From an uncultured Bacilli bacterium (GTDB taxonomy: Bacteria; Bacillota_I; Bacilli_A; RF39; UBA660): a stretch of 64,000 nucleotides of DNA. This document shows, in pieces, positions 9,717-16,929 of this stretch. Made by a program: the position numbers and the translations under genes. Each line of letters begins with the position of its first letter. The first letter of the stretch is position 1. The stretch is from positions 1 through 64,000 of the forward strand of contig CAKOZD010000007.1 of assembly GCA_934131175.1 (NCBI GenBank), in the 5' to 3' direction. The notes under the pieces are model-generated. The model was not told the origin of the DNA and ran no database searches. It saw only the letters and a list, made by a program, of their open reading frames with translations.

Positions 9717-10136
9717 ATGAAAAATAGTTATATATTTGAATATTTAGATGAAAATGATTTTAGAAAGAAAGAAAGATCAGTTAGAAAGTATAATATGCTT
9801 GCTTATAAGAAATTAACATTTACTTATTATCCAGAATTAAGAAAAGGTACATTCTTAGGTAAAGAAGTAAATAGAGATGAGAAAGCACATACAGTAAGTT
9901 ATGAATTACAATTACCAACAGATGAATTATTTAAAAAAGTTCATGGTCCAATAATTTTACACTATACTGTATATACAGAAAAGAGTATTATCCTTTTAAC
10001 AAATATTACACCAGAAGGAATTTTAGATGAAGGACATAGAGCAGAATTATCAACATACAAAGGTGTAATGATTTCAAAAACTAATCCAGAAAAGGATATG
10101 TTTAAAATCAATTTACTAAATATGCTTGGAAAATAG
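9717..10136 (+). CDS. Conserved-looking hypothetical protein, strongly expressed
   Basis: This 139-aa soluble protein is of no family I recognise. It contains alternating charged and aromatic strands (KKLTFTYYPEL, AHTVSYELQLPTDEL, GPIILHYTVYTEKSIILL) that suggest a small beta-sandwich or beta-barrel. There is no signal peptide, Cys cluster or catalytic motif. ATG 9717 is chosen because GGGGGT ends seven bases upstream; a GTG at 9702 lies before this site. It is a single-gene unit between a perfect consensus promoter and its own terminator, next to two tRNA genes. This suggests a highly expressed housekeeping role, which is inference. Confidence 0.6.
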   Translation: MKNSYIFEYLDENDFRKKERSVRKYNMLAYKKLTFTYYPELRKGTFLGKEVNRDEKAHTVSYELQLPTDELFKKVHGPIILHYTVYTEKSIILLTNITPEGILDEGHRAELSTYKGVMISKTNPEKDMFKINLLNMLGK

Positions 10137-10155
10137 AGAAAAAACTCTATTTTTT
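10131..10155 (+). terminator. Rho-independent terminator
   Basis: AAATAGAG, an A-rich loop, CTCTATTT and a T run. It overlaps the stop codon of the 139-aa gene. Confidence 0.8.
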
Positions 10156-10214
10156 TTAATTTTTCTATTGCATTCCTAAAAAATTCATGCTATCATTAAA
10201 TAGCAATGTGAATT

Positions 10215-10291
10215 GGACCCTTAGCTCAGTTGGTTAGAGCATCCGGCTCATAACCGGGCGGTCACAGGTTCGAGTCCTGTAGGGTCCACCA
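10215..10291 (+). tRNA. tRNA with CAU anticodon (elongator Met or lysidine-modified Ile2)
   Basis: 77 nt including encoded CCA. The acceptor GGACCCT pairs with AGGGTCC, the anticodon loop is CTCATAA, and the T-loop is GGTTCGAGTCC. G1-C72 pairing excludes initiator tRNA. The acceptor and CCGG anticodon stem resemble the tRNA-Ile2(CAU) type of Bacillota more than elongator Met, but the two cannot be separated here with certainty. Confidence 0.93.
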
Positions 10292-10297
10292 TTCAAT

Positions 10298-10381
10298 GCG
10301 AGTATGGCGGAATTGGCAGACGCGCTAGACTTAGGATCTAGTGTCATAGACGTGCAGGTTCAACTCCTGTTACTCGCACCA
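10298..10381 (+). tRNA. tRNA-Leu (UAG anticodon)
   Basis: 84 nt including CCA. The acceptor is GCGAGTA/TACTCGC, the anticodon stem-loop is CTAGA-CTTAGGA-TCTAG with anticodon TAG, and a long class II variable arm follows. It sits six bases after the CAU tRNA and shares its transcript. Confidence 0.95.
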
Positions 10382-10391
10382 TTTGTAATTT

Positions 10392-10418
10392 AAAGCAACT
10401 ATCAAGTTGCTTTTTATT
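10392..10418 (+). terminator. Rho-independent terminator of the tRNA pair
   Basis: AAAGCAACT, loop ATCA, AGTTGCTTT and a T run, just after tRNA-Leu. Confidence 0.85.
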
Positions 10419-10436
10419 TTTATATAAGGAGTAAAT

Positions 10437-11054
10437 ATGACAACAGTATACTTAATAAGACATTCAAAAACATTAGATGTAAATAATGATTTATCAACAG
10501 ATACATTACAAATTCAAAATGAAAAGAAAGTTCTATCTCAAGAAGGAGAAAACTTAGCAAAAAATAAATTTAATAATTCGCTTTTTAATGATATAGAAGT
10601 TATATTTGCTTCTAATTATGTAAGAACTATAGAAACTGCAAAATATATTTCAGAAAATAATAATATAAAAATCAATATTTTAGACGGCCTAGGAGAAAGA
10701 AAATTTGGTATAAATTCATGGAATGAAAAACCAAAAGGCTTTGAAAGAAGACAATTTTTAGATGAAAACTATAAAATTGGCGATGGAGAAAGTAAAAAAG
10801 AAGTAGAAGAGAGAATGTATGAATGCATCTTAAAAATATTAAAAGAGAACCAAAACAAAACAATCGCAATAGTCTCTCATGCAACAGCTATATCATATTT
10901 ATTAAATAAATGGTGTAATATAGAAATAGAAGATAATATGCTAAGTTATAAATATAATGGTAAAGAAATATTAAAAGGACCTATAAATTATTGTGAAACA
11001 TTTAAATTAACTTTTGATATAGAAAGTAATTTAAAAAATATAGAAAAAATATAA
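10437..11054 (+). CDS. Histidine phosphatase (phosphoglycerate-mutase-like) family protein
   Basis: This 205-aa cytosolic protein has the branch-1/2 histidine phosphatase core. The phosphohistidine motif is LIRHSKT near residue 7 (His9, with Ser where RHG is usual). Further features are an Arg in SNYVRTIETA and the second His in IVSHATAISYLL. Such enzymes dephosphorylate small metabolites; the substrate here is unknown. ATG 10437 follows AAGGAG. A MerR gene with its own promoter comes next. Confidence 0.8.
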   Translation: MTTVYLIRHSKTLDVNNDLSTDTLQIQNEKKVLSQEGENLAKNKFNNSLFNDIEVIFASNYVRTIETAKYISENNNIKINILDGLGERKFGINSWNEKPKGFERRQFLDENYKIGDGESKKEVEERMYECILKILKENQNKTIAIVSHATAISYLLNKWCNIEIEDNMLSYKYNGKEILKGPINYCETFKLTFDIESNLKNIEKI

Positions 11055-11061
11055 CAAATTA

Positions 11062-11092
11062 TTGACTCTCAAGTTAACTTTAATGTTATTAT
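11062..11092 (+). promoter_or_regulatory. MerR-type promoter with 19-bp spacer and palindromic operator (site 1)
   Basis: TTGACT (11062-11067), a 19-bp spacer with the near-palindrome CAAGTTAACTTT, and TATTAT (11087-11092). The long spacer is diagnostic of promoters that MerR proteins activate by DNA distortion. It precedes the MerR gene at 11115 and is nearly identical to the site at 43793. Confidence 0.8.
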
Positions 11093-11114
11093 TAAAACGA
11101 AAGGAGACATTTTT

Positions 11115-11795
11115 ATGTATAAAATAAAAGAGTTTTCAGAAATTACGAATATACCAGTCGCAACACTTAGATACTATGATGAAATTGATTTACTATATCC
11201 AAGCTCAATAGACATAAATACAGGATATAGATATTACGAAGACAAACAATTATATAAAGCAAATCTAATAGTTGAATTAAAAAAATTAGGCTTATCATTA
11301 GATGAAATAAAAGAATATCTAAAAACTAATGATAATAAATTATTAGAAAGAAGTCTAGATAAGTATGAAGAAAAGATAAGATTACTAAAAGAGTTTATGG
11401 AAAAACAACAAGAAAAAACATATAAAATAGTAAAATCTGATATTAATAAATGGAAAGAATTAAACGGAAGCCTAAACCAAAACTGCGCATTAGCCTTAGA
11501 AATAAAGGCAAATAATGCAAACTATTACTATATTGAAGAAAACGGCAAAATAGTTGCAGACTTTGCTGTTTATAAAGAAATGAAGTGGATAACAACAAGA
11601 AGTAGAATAATTCAAAATAAAGAATTATTTGACATTATATTAGAAGAATTAAAAAAAGATTTTGATGAGATAATGACAATCCAACCAGTAGAAAACGAAG
11701 AAATTATTAATTATTTATTAAAGACATATGAAACAACACAAGAAGAAGCATATCAAGGACCATATAAATATTTAAAAATAAGAATAAAACTATAA
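11115..11795 (+). CDS. MerR-family transcription regulator with C-terminal effector domain
   Basis: This 226-aa protein starts with a MerR winged helix (residues 1-70: KIKEFSEITNIPVATLRYYDE, then TGYRYYEDKQL) and a dimerisation helix (about 78-110). The C-terminal domain of about 110 residues (NANYYYIEENGKIVADFAVY) presumably binds the inducer but is not one I can name. AAAGGAG precedes ATG 11115. Its own promoter has the 19-bp spacer and palindrome of MerR targets, so it is autoregulated. The same operator 32.7 kb away at 43793 suggests it also controls the 94-aa Cys-rich membrane protein. Confidence 0.85.
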   Translation: MYKIKEFSEITNIPVATLRYYDEIDLLYPSSIDINTGYRYYEDKQLYKANLIVELKKLGLSLDEIKEYLKTNDNKLLERSLDKYEEKIRLLKEFMEKQQEKTYKIVKSDINKWKELNGSLNQNCALALEIKANNANYYYIEENGKIVADFAVYKEMKWITTRSRIIQNKELFDIILEELKKDFDEIMTIQPVENEEIINYLLKTYETTQEEAYQGPYKYLKIRIKL

Positions 11796-11826
11796 TACTA
11801 TTACTTTTAATAGTATTTTTATTTTT
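11794..11826 (+). terminator. Rho-independent terminator
   Basis: AATACTATTA, loop CTTT, TAATAGTATT, then TTTATTTTTAT. It overlaps the MerR stop codon. Confidence 0.85.
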
Positions 11827-11877
11827 ATATATTTAAGCTATATGTGGTATTATAATAATATATAGAGGAGGAATAAT

Positions 11878-12618
11878 ATGTTAAATGATAAAGTAGCAAT
11901 TATAACAGGAGGTACAAGAGGTATAGGTTTTGCGATAGCTAAAAAGTTTTTAGAAAATAATGCTAAAGTAGTAATACTAGGTTCTAGAAAAGAAACAGTA
12001 AATAAAGCGTTAGAAAGTTTAAAAGAAGAAAATGAAAATTATGAAGTAGATGGATACTACCCAGATTTAACAAATGAAAATGAAGTTAGAGAAACATTTG
12101 AAAAAGTAAAAGAAAAGTATAACCATATTGATATTTTAGTAAATAATGCTGGAGTATCATCATCTATGCCAATAGAAAACTATACAATGGATGAGTATGA
12201 AAGAGTAGAAAATTTAAATATAAAATCAGTATTTGTATGTTCAAAAGAAGTTTTACCATATTTAAAAGAAACTAAAGGAGTAATTTTAAATACAAGTTCA
12301 ATGGTTAGTATTTATGGTCAACCAAGCGGAGTAATGTACCCAACAAGTAAATTTGCAGTTAATGGTATGACAAAGTCCCTTGCAAGAGAAGTTGCAAAAT
12401 ACGGAATAAGAGTAAATGCCGTAGCACCAGGAATCACAAATACAGACATGGTTAAAAATTTACCAGAAAACGTTATAGAACCATTAATAAAATCAATTCC
12501 ATTAGGAAGAATAGGAGAACCAGAAGATATAGCAAATGCCTTCTTATTCCTAGCAAGTCCTCTTGCAAGTTATATAACAGGAGTTATCTTATCAGTAGAT
12601 GGTCTAGCAAGAAGCTAA
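11878..12618 (+). CDS. Short-chain dehydrogenase/reductase (FabG-like)
   Basis: This 246-aa Rossmann-fold NAD(P)-dependent oxidoreductase has the glycine motif TGGTRGIGFA near residue 10, NNAG (LVNNAGVSSSM), the catalytic Ser in NTSSMVSIYG and YPTSK as the catalytic Tyr/Lys pair. The C-terminus SYITGVILSVDG is typical of 3-oxoacyl-ACP reductase-like SDRs. It stands alone, outside a fatty-acid gene cluster, so the substrate is uncertain. ATG 11878 follows GAGGAGG. A second SDR of similar length lies at 30379. Confidence 0.85.
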   Translation: MLNDKVAIITGGTRGIGFAIAKKFLENNAKVVILGSRKETVNKALESLKEENENYEVDGYYPDLTNENEVRETFEKVKEKYNHIDILVNNAGVSSSMPIENYTMDEYERVENLNIKSVFVCSKEVLPYLKETKGVILNTSSMVSIYGQPSGVMYPTSKFAVNGMTKSLAREVAKYGIRVNAVAPGITNTDMVKNLPENVIEPLIKSIPLGRIGEPEDIANAFLFLASPLASYITGVILSVDGLARS

Positions 12619-12696
12619 TTAAGATTATTAAGTAGAAAATTTTCTCTTTTTCTGTTATTATATATAACAAGTTTTAATTAAGGAAAGGAGATAAAT

Positions 12697-13404
12697 ATGG
12701 TTTACTATAATAGAAATTTTCAAAAATTAGAATTACAAAATATGGAATATCTAAATCAAGGTGATTGTGGAAAAGTATCACATAATGATGAAATAATATT
12801 AAAAGAATATTTTGACTTTACCCATAATAGCTATAGAATAAAAACAAATGTATTTGATACATTAAAAAGTATTGATGATAAACATTTAATTGAATTATAT
12901 GACATTTATACTGCAAAAACTAAAATAAAAATATTTTTTGAAAAATTATTACAATATCAATTTGAAATAGATTGTTATACAGCAAAATATTATAGTGATA
13001 ATAGTGTAAACGCACTAAACGAACCAAAGGAATATCTCTTAGAAAACTTATTTGAATTACAAAAACTATTTAATATATTAACAGAAAATAATATTTGTAC
13101 GATGGATGTGAAAAGAGCAAATACAATAATTGGAAAAGAAGGGATTGTTATAATTGATCCGGATTTATTTTATATACCAAAGAAAAAAGAAAACGTTGCC
13201 TTAATAAATCAGTTAAATTTATTAAATTTATTTAAAAGTATTTGCCTAACGTCAATTGATACAAAAAGAGACTTAGATGATATTTTAAAATACCTTGAAA
13301 AAGAAGTTTTAGATTTTGATTTAACAGAAAAAACAGATATTTCATATGAAATATCAAAAAAATTAAAATATAGAAGATGTCCTAAAGATATATTTATTCA
13401 TTAA
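12697..13404 (+). CDS. Small protein-kinase-fold protein
   Basis: This 235-aa protein has a degenerate protein-kinase fold. A glycine-loop-like QGDCGKV (21-27) is followed by a likely ATP lysine, Lys36, in EIILKEY. A catalytic loop MDVKRANTII gives Asp137, Lys139 and Asn142, and VIIDPDLF supplies the metal Asp (154-156, DPD in place of DFG). The HRD His/Arg are missing and the activation segment is short, as in small atypical kinases. The target is unknown. AAAGGAG precedes ATG 12697. A second kinase-like protein of similar size lies at 35722. Confidence 0.6.
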   Translation: MVYYNRNFQKLELQNMEYLNQGDCGKVSHNDEIILKEYFDFTHNSYRIKTNVFDTLKSIDDKHLIELYDIYTAKTKIKIFFEKLLQYQFEIDCYTAKYYSDNSVNALNEPKEYLLENLFELQKLFNILTENNICTMDVKRANTIIGKEGIVIIDPDLFYIPKKKENVALINQLNLLNLFKSICLTSIDTKRDLDDILKYLEKEVLDFDLTEKTDISYEISKKLKYRRCPKDIFIH

Positions 13405-13418
13405 ATAAAGGAGCAAAT

Positions 13419-13970
13419 ATGAAAAGATGTAAATGGTGTAATTTAAAAAATGAAAAATATATAAAATATCATGATGAAGAGTGGGGAGTACCAAACTTCG
13501 ATGATAAATATCTATTTGAAATGTTAATATTAGAATCATTTCAAGCAGGATTATCTTGGGAATGTGTTTTAAATAAAAGAGAAGCCTTCGAAAAAGCATA
13601 TGATAATTTTGATATAGAAAAAATTATAAACTATGATGAGGTAAAAATATTAGAATTATCAGAAAATAAAAATATAATAAGAAATAAATTAAAGATAAAA
13701 GCAAGTATAAATAATGCCAAAGTATTTAAAAATATAGAAGAAGAATACCAAACATTTTATAATTATTTGAAGTCATATACAAAAGATAAAATAATTTATG
13801 AAAATGATAAAGCAGCATCTCCTCTTTCAGATGCAATTTCAAAAGATTTAATAAAAAGGGGAATGAAATTTGTTGGAACAACTATAATATATTCATATCT
13901 TCAAGCTATTGGTGTAATAAATTCTCATGAAGATGATTGTTATTTATATAAGAAGGGAAGAAATAAATGA
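13419..13970 (+). CDS. tag: DNA-3-methyladenine glycosylase I
   Basis: This 183-aa base-excision repair enzyme removes 3-methyladenine from alkylated DNA. The family start RCKWCNL and YHDEEWGVP is present, with Zn-binding Cys4 and His17, then ESFQAGLSWECVLNKREAF with the base-pocket Glu/Trp. The C-terminal SHEDDCYLY supplies the other Zn ligands. Length matches the family. ATG 13419 follows AAAGGAG. The stop overlaps the next start in ATGA, so translation is coupled to the flavin reductase. Confidence 0.93.
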   Translation: MKRCKWCNLKNEKYIKYHDEEWGVPNFDDKYLFEMLILESFQAGLSWECVLNKREAFEKAYDNFDIEKIINYDEVKILELSENKNIIRNKLKIKASINNAKVFKNIEEEYQTFYNYLKSYTKDKIIYENDKAASPLSDAISKDLIKRGMKFVGTTIIYSYLQAIGVINSHEDDCYLYKKGRNK

Positions 13971-14530
13971 AAGTTTTATTATTAAATGGAAGTCCTCATA
14001 AAAATGGAGAAGCATATAAAGCATTATCAATTGTAGAAGAAAGTTTAAAAGCAAATGGAATAGATTCAGAATGGTTCTGGTTAGGAACAAAGCCAGTAAG
14101 AGGTTGTATTGCTTGTGGTAGTTGTGCAAATACTAATAGATGTGCATTTAATGACGATATAGCAAACGAACTAATAGAAAAAATAATAGATTGTGATGGA
14201 TTGATAATTGGAACACCAGTTTATTTTTCAGGGGCAAATGGTGCTTTAACAGCAGTCTTAGATAGAGTGTTTTATGCTGCTCAAACTAAAGGAACATTGT
14301 TTAATGGAAAACCTGCCGCAACAATTGCTACTATGTATAGGTCTGGCGCAAACCACGCAATAGATAGAATAAATAAATATTTTCTATTTAATAATATGCC
14401 AGTTATCCCAACAAGTTATTGGAGCCTAAAATTTGCAGATAACTCATCAGTAGAAAATGATGAGAAAGGAAAAATTACCATGAAAAATTTAGGAATAAAC
14501 ATGGCAGAATATTTAAAAAAGACTCACTAA
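13967..14530 (+). CDS. NAD(P)H-dependent flavin oxidoreductase, flavodoxin fold
   Basis: This 187-aa FMN-binding reductase of the NADPH-dependent FMN reductase/flavodoxin-2 type has the phosphate loop LLNGSPHKNGEA at residues 4-15, a Cys pair GCIACGSC and GLIIGTPVYFSGANGALTAV, which forms the second FMN loop. It probably reduces quinones, azo or nitro compounds or free flavin. It overlaps tag by four bases and converges on an AdhR-like MerR gene, so a role in electrophile detoxification would fit (inference). Confidence 0.85.
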   Translation: MKVLLLNGSPHKNGEAYKALSIVEESLKANGIDSEWFWLGTKPVRGCIACGSCANTNRCAFNDDIANELIEKIIDCDGLIIGTPVYFSGANGALTAVLDRVFYAAQTKGTLFNGKPAATIATMYRSGANHAIDRINKYFLFNNMPVIPTSYWSLKFADNSSVENDEKGKITMKNLGINMAEYLKKTH

Positions 14531-14550
14531 TATTAGTTAGTGAGTTTCTT
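14522..14550. terminator. Bidirectional rho-independent terminator
   Basis: ACTCACTAA (14522-14530) pairs with TTAGTGAGT (14537-14545), with T runs on both strands. It serves the flavin reductase (+) and the MerR gene (-). Confidence 0.85.
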
Positions 14551-14971
14551 TATATAATTTTTGGATATCTAAAGGCATATCTTCAACAGACATATTTTTA
14601 ACTTTATTAACTGTGCCATCTTCTAGTGCTTTAGAATAATACCATTGTTTAAACTTAATAAGTTTTAAAGCATTCTCAAGAAGAGTAATTTGATTATTAA
14701 TATTTACTTCTTGTTCAAAAAAAATATCACGACGTTCTCTTATTGTAGTATCTCCAATTCTACATAAATCCATAAAGTGTTTTATTTCACTTATTTTCAT
14801 ACCAGAATTTTTTAAACATTCAATCATTCTAATTGAATCTAAGTCATCTTTAGAAAATATTCTAATTCCTCCGTCAGTTCTATTAATATCTGGAAGAAGT
14901 CCATGTTTATCATAATATCTTAATGTTGAGATAGATAAACCAGTAATTTTTGATATTTCTCCGATTTGCAT
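14537..14971 (-). CDS. AdhR/NmlR-like MerR-family regulator
   Basis: This 144-aa single-sensor-domain MerR protein has the wing and helix MQIGEISKITGLSISTLRYY and GIRIFSKDDL, then MIECLKNSGMKISEIKHF with Cys52. That position matches the reactive Cys52 of the aldehyde-responsive regulator AdhR of Bacillus subtilis (family knowledge, from memory). The dimer helix and a short tail follow. I start at ATG 14971 because GGAGGTTATATTT lies just before it; an upstream TTG would sit at the ribosome site itself. It is divergent from the DXS-like gene, and a 19-bp-spacer promoter lies between them. Confidence 0.85.
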   Translation of the reverse strand: MQIGEISKITGLSISTLRYYDKHGLLPDINRTDGGIRIFSKDDLDSIRMIECLKNSGMKISEIKHFMDLCRIGDTTIRERRDIFFEQEVNINNQITLLENALKLIKFKQWYYSKALEDGTVNKVKNMSVEDMPLDIQKLYKETH

Positions 14972-14993
14972 AAATATAACCTCCAAAAAAGTA

Positions 14994-15024
14994 TTGACCT
15001 AAACCAAGGTTTAGATAATATACT
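14994..15024 (+). promoter_or_regulatory. MerR-type promoter with 19-bp spacer for the DXS-like gene
   Basis: TTGACC (14994-14999), a 19-bp spacer holding the palindrome CTAAACCAAGGTTTAG (14999-15014), and TATACT (15019-15024). It is the likely target of the divergent AdhR-like regulator. Confidence 0.85.
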
Positions 15025-15074
15025 TATTTTAGTACTAATAAATAAATTAGTCAAATTAAAAACAGGAGGTAAAT

Positions 15075-16838
15075 ATGTATAATATATTAAATAAAATTAA
15101 TAGTCCAGAAGACGTAAAAAAATTAAGTATAAAAGAATTAAATGACTTAGCAAGTGATGTAAGAGAAGCTTTATTTAATAGATTAACTAAAGTAGGAGGA
15201 CACTTCGGTCCAAACTTTGGTATGGTAGAGGCAACAATTGCTCTTCATTATGTCTTTAATTCTCCAAAAGATAAGTTTGTTTTTGATGTATCACACCAAG
15301 CATATACTCATAAAATGTTAACAGGAAGAAAAAACGGTTATATTAATGATGAACATTTTATAGAAGACTCAGGATATACTAATCCAGAAGAGAGTGAACA
15401 TGACTTATTTAATGTTGGTCACACTTCAACTTCTATTTCATTAGCAACAGGTCTTGCTAAAGGAAGGGATTTAAAAGGAACACACGAAAATATCATTGCC
15501 ATAATAGGAGATGGTTCATTATCCGGTGGAGAAGCCTTAGAAGGATTAAACGTTGCTGGTTCTGAACTAAATTCAAATATTATAATAATTGTAAATGATA
15601 ACCAACAATCAATCTCAGAAACCCATGGAGGAATATATAAAAGTTTAAAAGATTTAAGAGAGACTAATGGAACATCTTCTAATAATATTTTTAAAACATT
15701 TGGACTTCACTATATCTATGAAAATGATGGAAACAATATTGAGAAAATGATTAAAGTTTTAGAAAAAGTAAAAGATATAAATCATCCAGTTGTAGTACAT
15801 ATCAATACACAAAAAGGAAAAGGTTATAAGCTAGCTGAAGAAAATAAAGAGGCTTGGCATTGGACACTACCTTTCGATAGAGAAACAGGTAAACCAACAA
15901 TAAAATTTTCAGGAGAAAATTATACAATGCTTGCTAGAAAATTCATTTTAGAGCGAGCTACAAAGGATAAAACATTTGCAGTAATTACACCAAATATGCC
16001 AGGAAGTATGGCTTTATCAATAGAAGATAGAAAACTATTAGGGGATAGATTTATTGATGTTGGAATTGCTGAAGAACAAGCAGTTGCAATGGCATCTGGT
16101 ATGGCAAAACAGGGAATGAACCCACTTATAATTACTAATATGACATTTATGCAAAGAACATATGACCAAGTGTCTCATGATGTATGTATAAATAACCAGC
16201 CAGTAACATTCTTATTAAATTATACTGCATTTGATGGCTTAACAGATGTAACTCATTTAGGAATATTTGGTTTATCTTTATTTACAAATATTCCGAATTT
16301 AGTAGTGCTTGCTCCAACGTCACGTGAAGAATTTGAAAGTATGTTAGACTATTCAATTACAGAAAGAAAACATCCAACAATGATACTAATCCCAGGAAAT
16401 GAAGTAACAAGTAGAAAAATGTTAAATAGTGTAGAAGAACTAAATAAATATGAAATAGTTGAAAAAGGAAAAGATGTAGCAATAATCGCATTAGGTGATT
16501 TCTTTCAAAAAGGACAAACTCTATCTAAAAAGATAGAAGAAGAATTAAAAATAAAACCTACATTAATAAACCCAAGATTTGCATCAGCCTTAGATAAGGA
16601 ATTATTAAATAATTTATTAAAAGATCATAAATTAGTTATCACTTTAGAAGACGGAATATTAAATGGCGGTTTTGGAGAAAAAATAGCAAGTTATTATGGA
16701 ACGAGCGATATAAAAGTAAAAAACTATGGCTTAGACAAAAAATTCTATGATAGATATAATCCAGAAGAATTATTAAAAACGCTTGGTATGGATTATGAAA
16801 GCATTATAGTTGACATCAAAAACATATTAAATAAATAA
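15075..16838 (+). CDS. 1-deoxy-D-xylulose-5-phosphate synthase-like thiamine-diphosphate enzyme
   Basis: This 587-aa enzyme is of the DXS/transketolase family. The N-terminus follows DXS: INSPEDVKKLSIKELNDL, GGHFGPNFGMVEATIALHY, DVSHQAYTHKMLTGRK. The ThDP/Mg motif is GDGSLSGGEALEG with NDN downstream. The pyrimidine domain holds DVGIAEEQAVAMASGMAKQG, and the C-terminal domain begins near 455. DXS joins pyruvate and glyceraldehyde 3-phosphate to start the MEP isoprenoid pathway. It is shorter than the usual 620-640 residues and no other MEP gene is in the window. Control by an AdhR-like MerR promoter is odd for isoprenoid synthesis, so another aldehyde acceptor is possible. AGGAGGT precedes ATG 15075. 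Confidence 0.8.
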   Translation: MYNILNKINSPEDVKKLSIKELNDLASDVREALFNRLTKVGGHFGPNFGMVEATIALHYVFNSPKDKFVFDVSHQAYTHKMLTGRKNGYINDEHFIEDSGYTNPEESEHDLFNVGHTSTSISLATGLAKGRDLKGTHENIIAIIGDGSLSGGEALEGLNVAGSELNSNIIIIVNDNQQSISETHGGIYKSLKDLRETNGTSSNNIFKTFGLHYIYENDGNNIEKMIKVLEKVKDINHPVVVHINTQKGKGYKLAEENKEAWHWTLPFDRETGKPTIKFSGENYTMLARKFILERATKDKTFAVITPNMPGSMALSIEDRKLLGDRFIDVGIAEEQAVAMASGMAKQGMNPLIITNMTFMQRTYDQVSHDVCINNQPVTFLLNYTAFDGLTDVTHLGIFGLSLFTNIPNLVVLAPTSREEFESMLDYSITERKHPTMILIPGNEVTSRKMLNSVEELNKYEIVEKGKDVAIIALGDFFQKGQTLSKKIEEELKIKPTLINPRFASALDKELLNNLLKDHKLVITLEDGILNGGFGEKIASYYGTSDIKVKNYGLDKKFYDRYNPEELLKTLGMDYESIIVDIKNILNK

Positions 16839-16843
16839 TTTAT

Positions 16844-16869
16844 GAAGAAGAGTAATTCTTCTTTTTTTC
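16844..16869 (+). terminator. Rho-independent terminator
   Basis: GAAGAA and TTCTTC arms followed by a T run, after the DXS-like gene. Confidence 0.75.
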
Positions 16870-16898
16870 TTGAAAAATTAATGAGTTTATAGTATAAT
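16870..16898 (+). promoter_or_regulatory. Sigma-A promoter
   Basis: TTGAAA (16870-16875), 17 bp, TATAAT (16893-16898), upstream of the 504-aa gene. Confidence 0.8.
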
Positions 16899-16929
16899 AT
16901 GTGTAATTTAATGGGGAAGGTTGTGTATT

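Noticed and set aside
10215..10291. Initiator tRNA-Met
   Set aside because: The first base pair is a normal G-C and the anticodon stem lacks the three G-C pairs of initiators.
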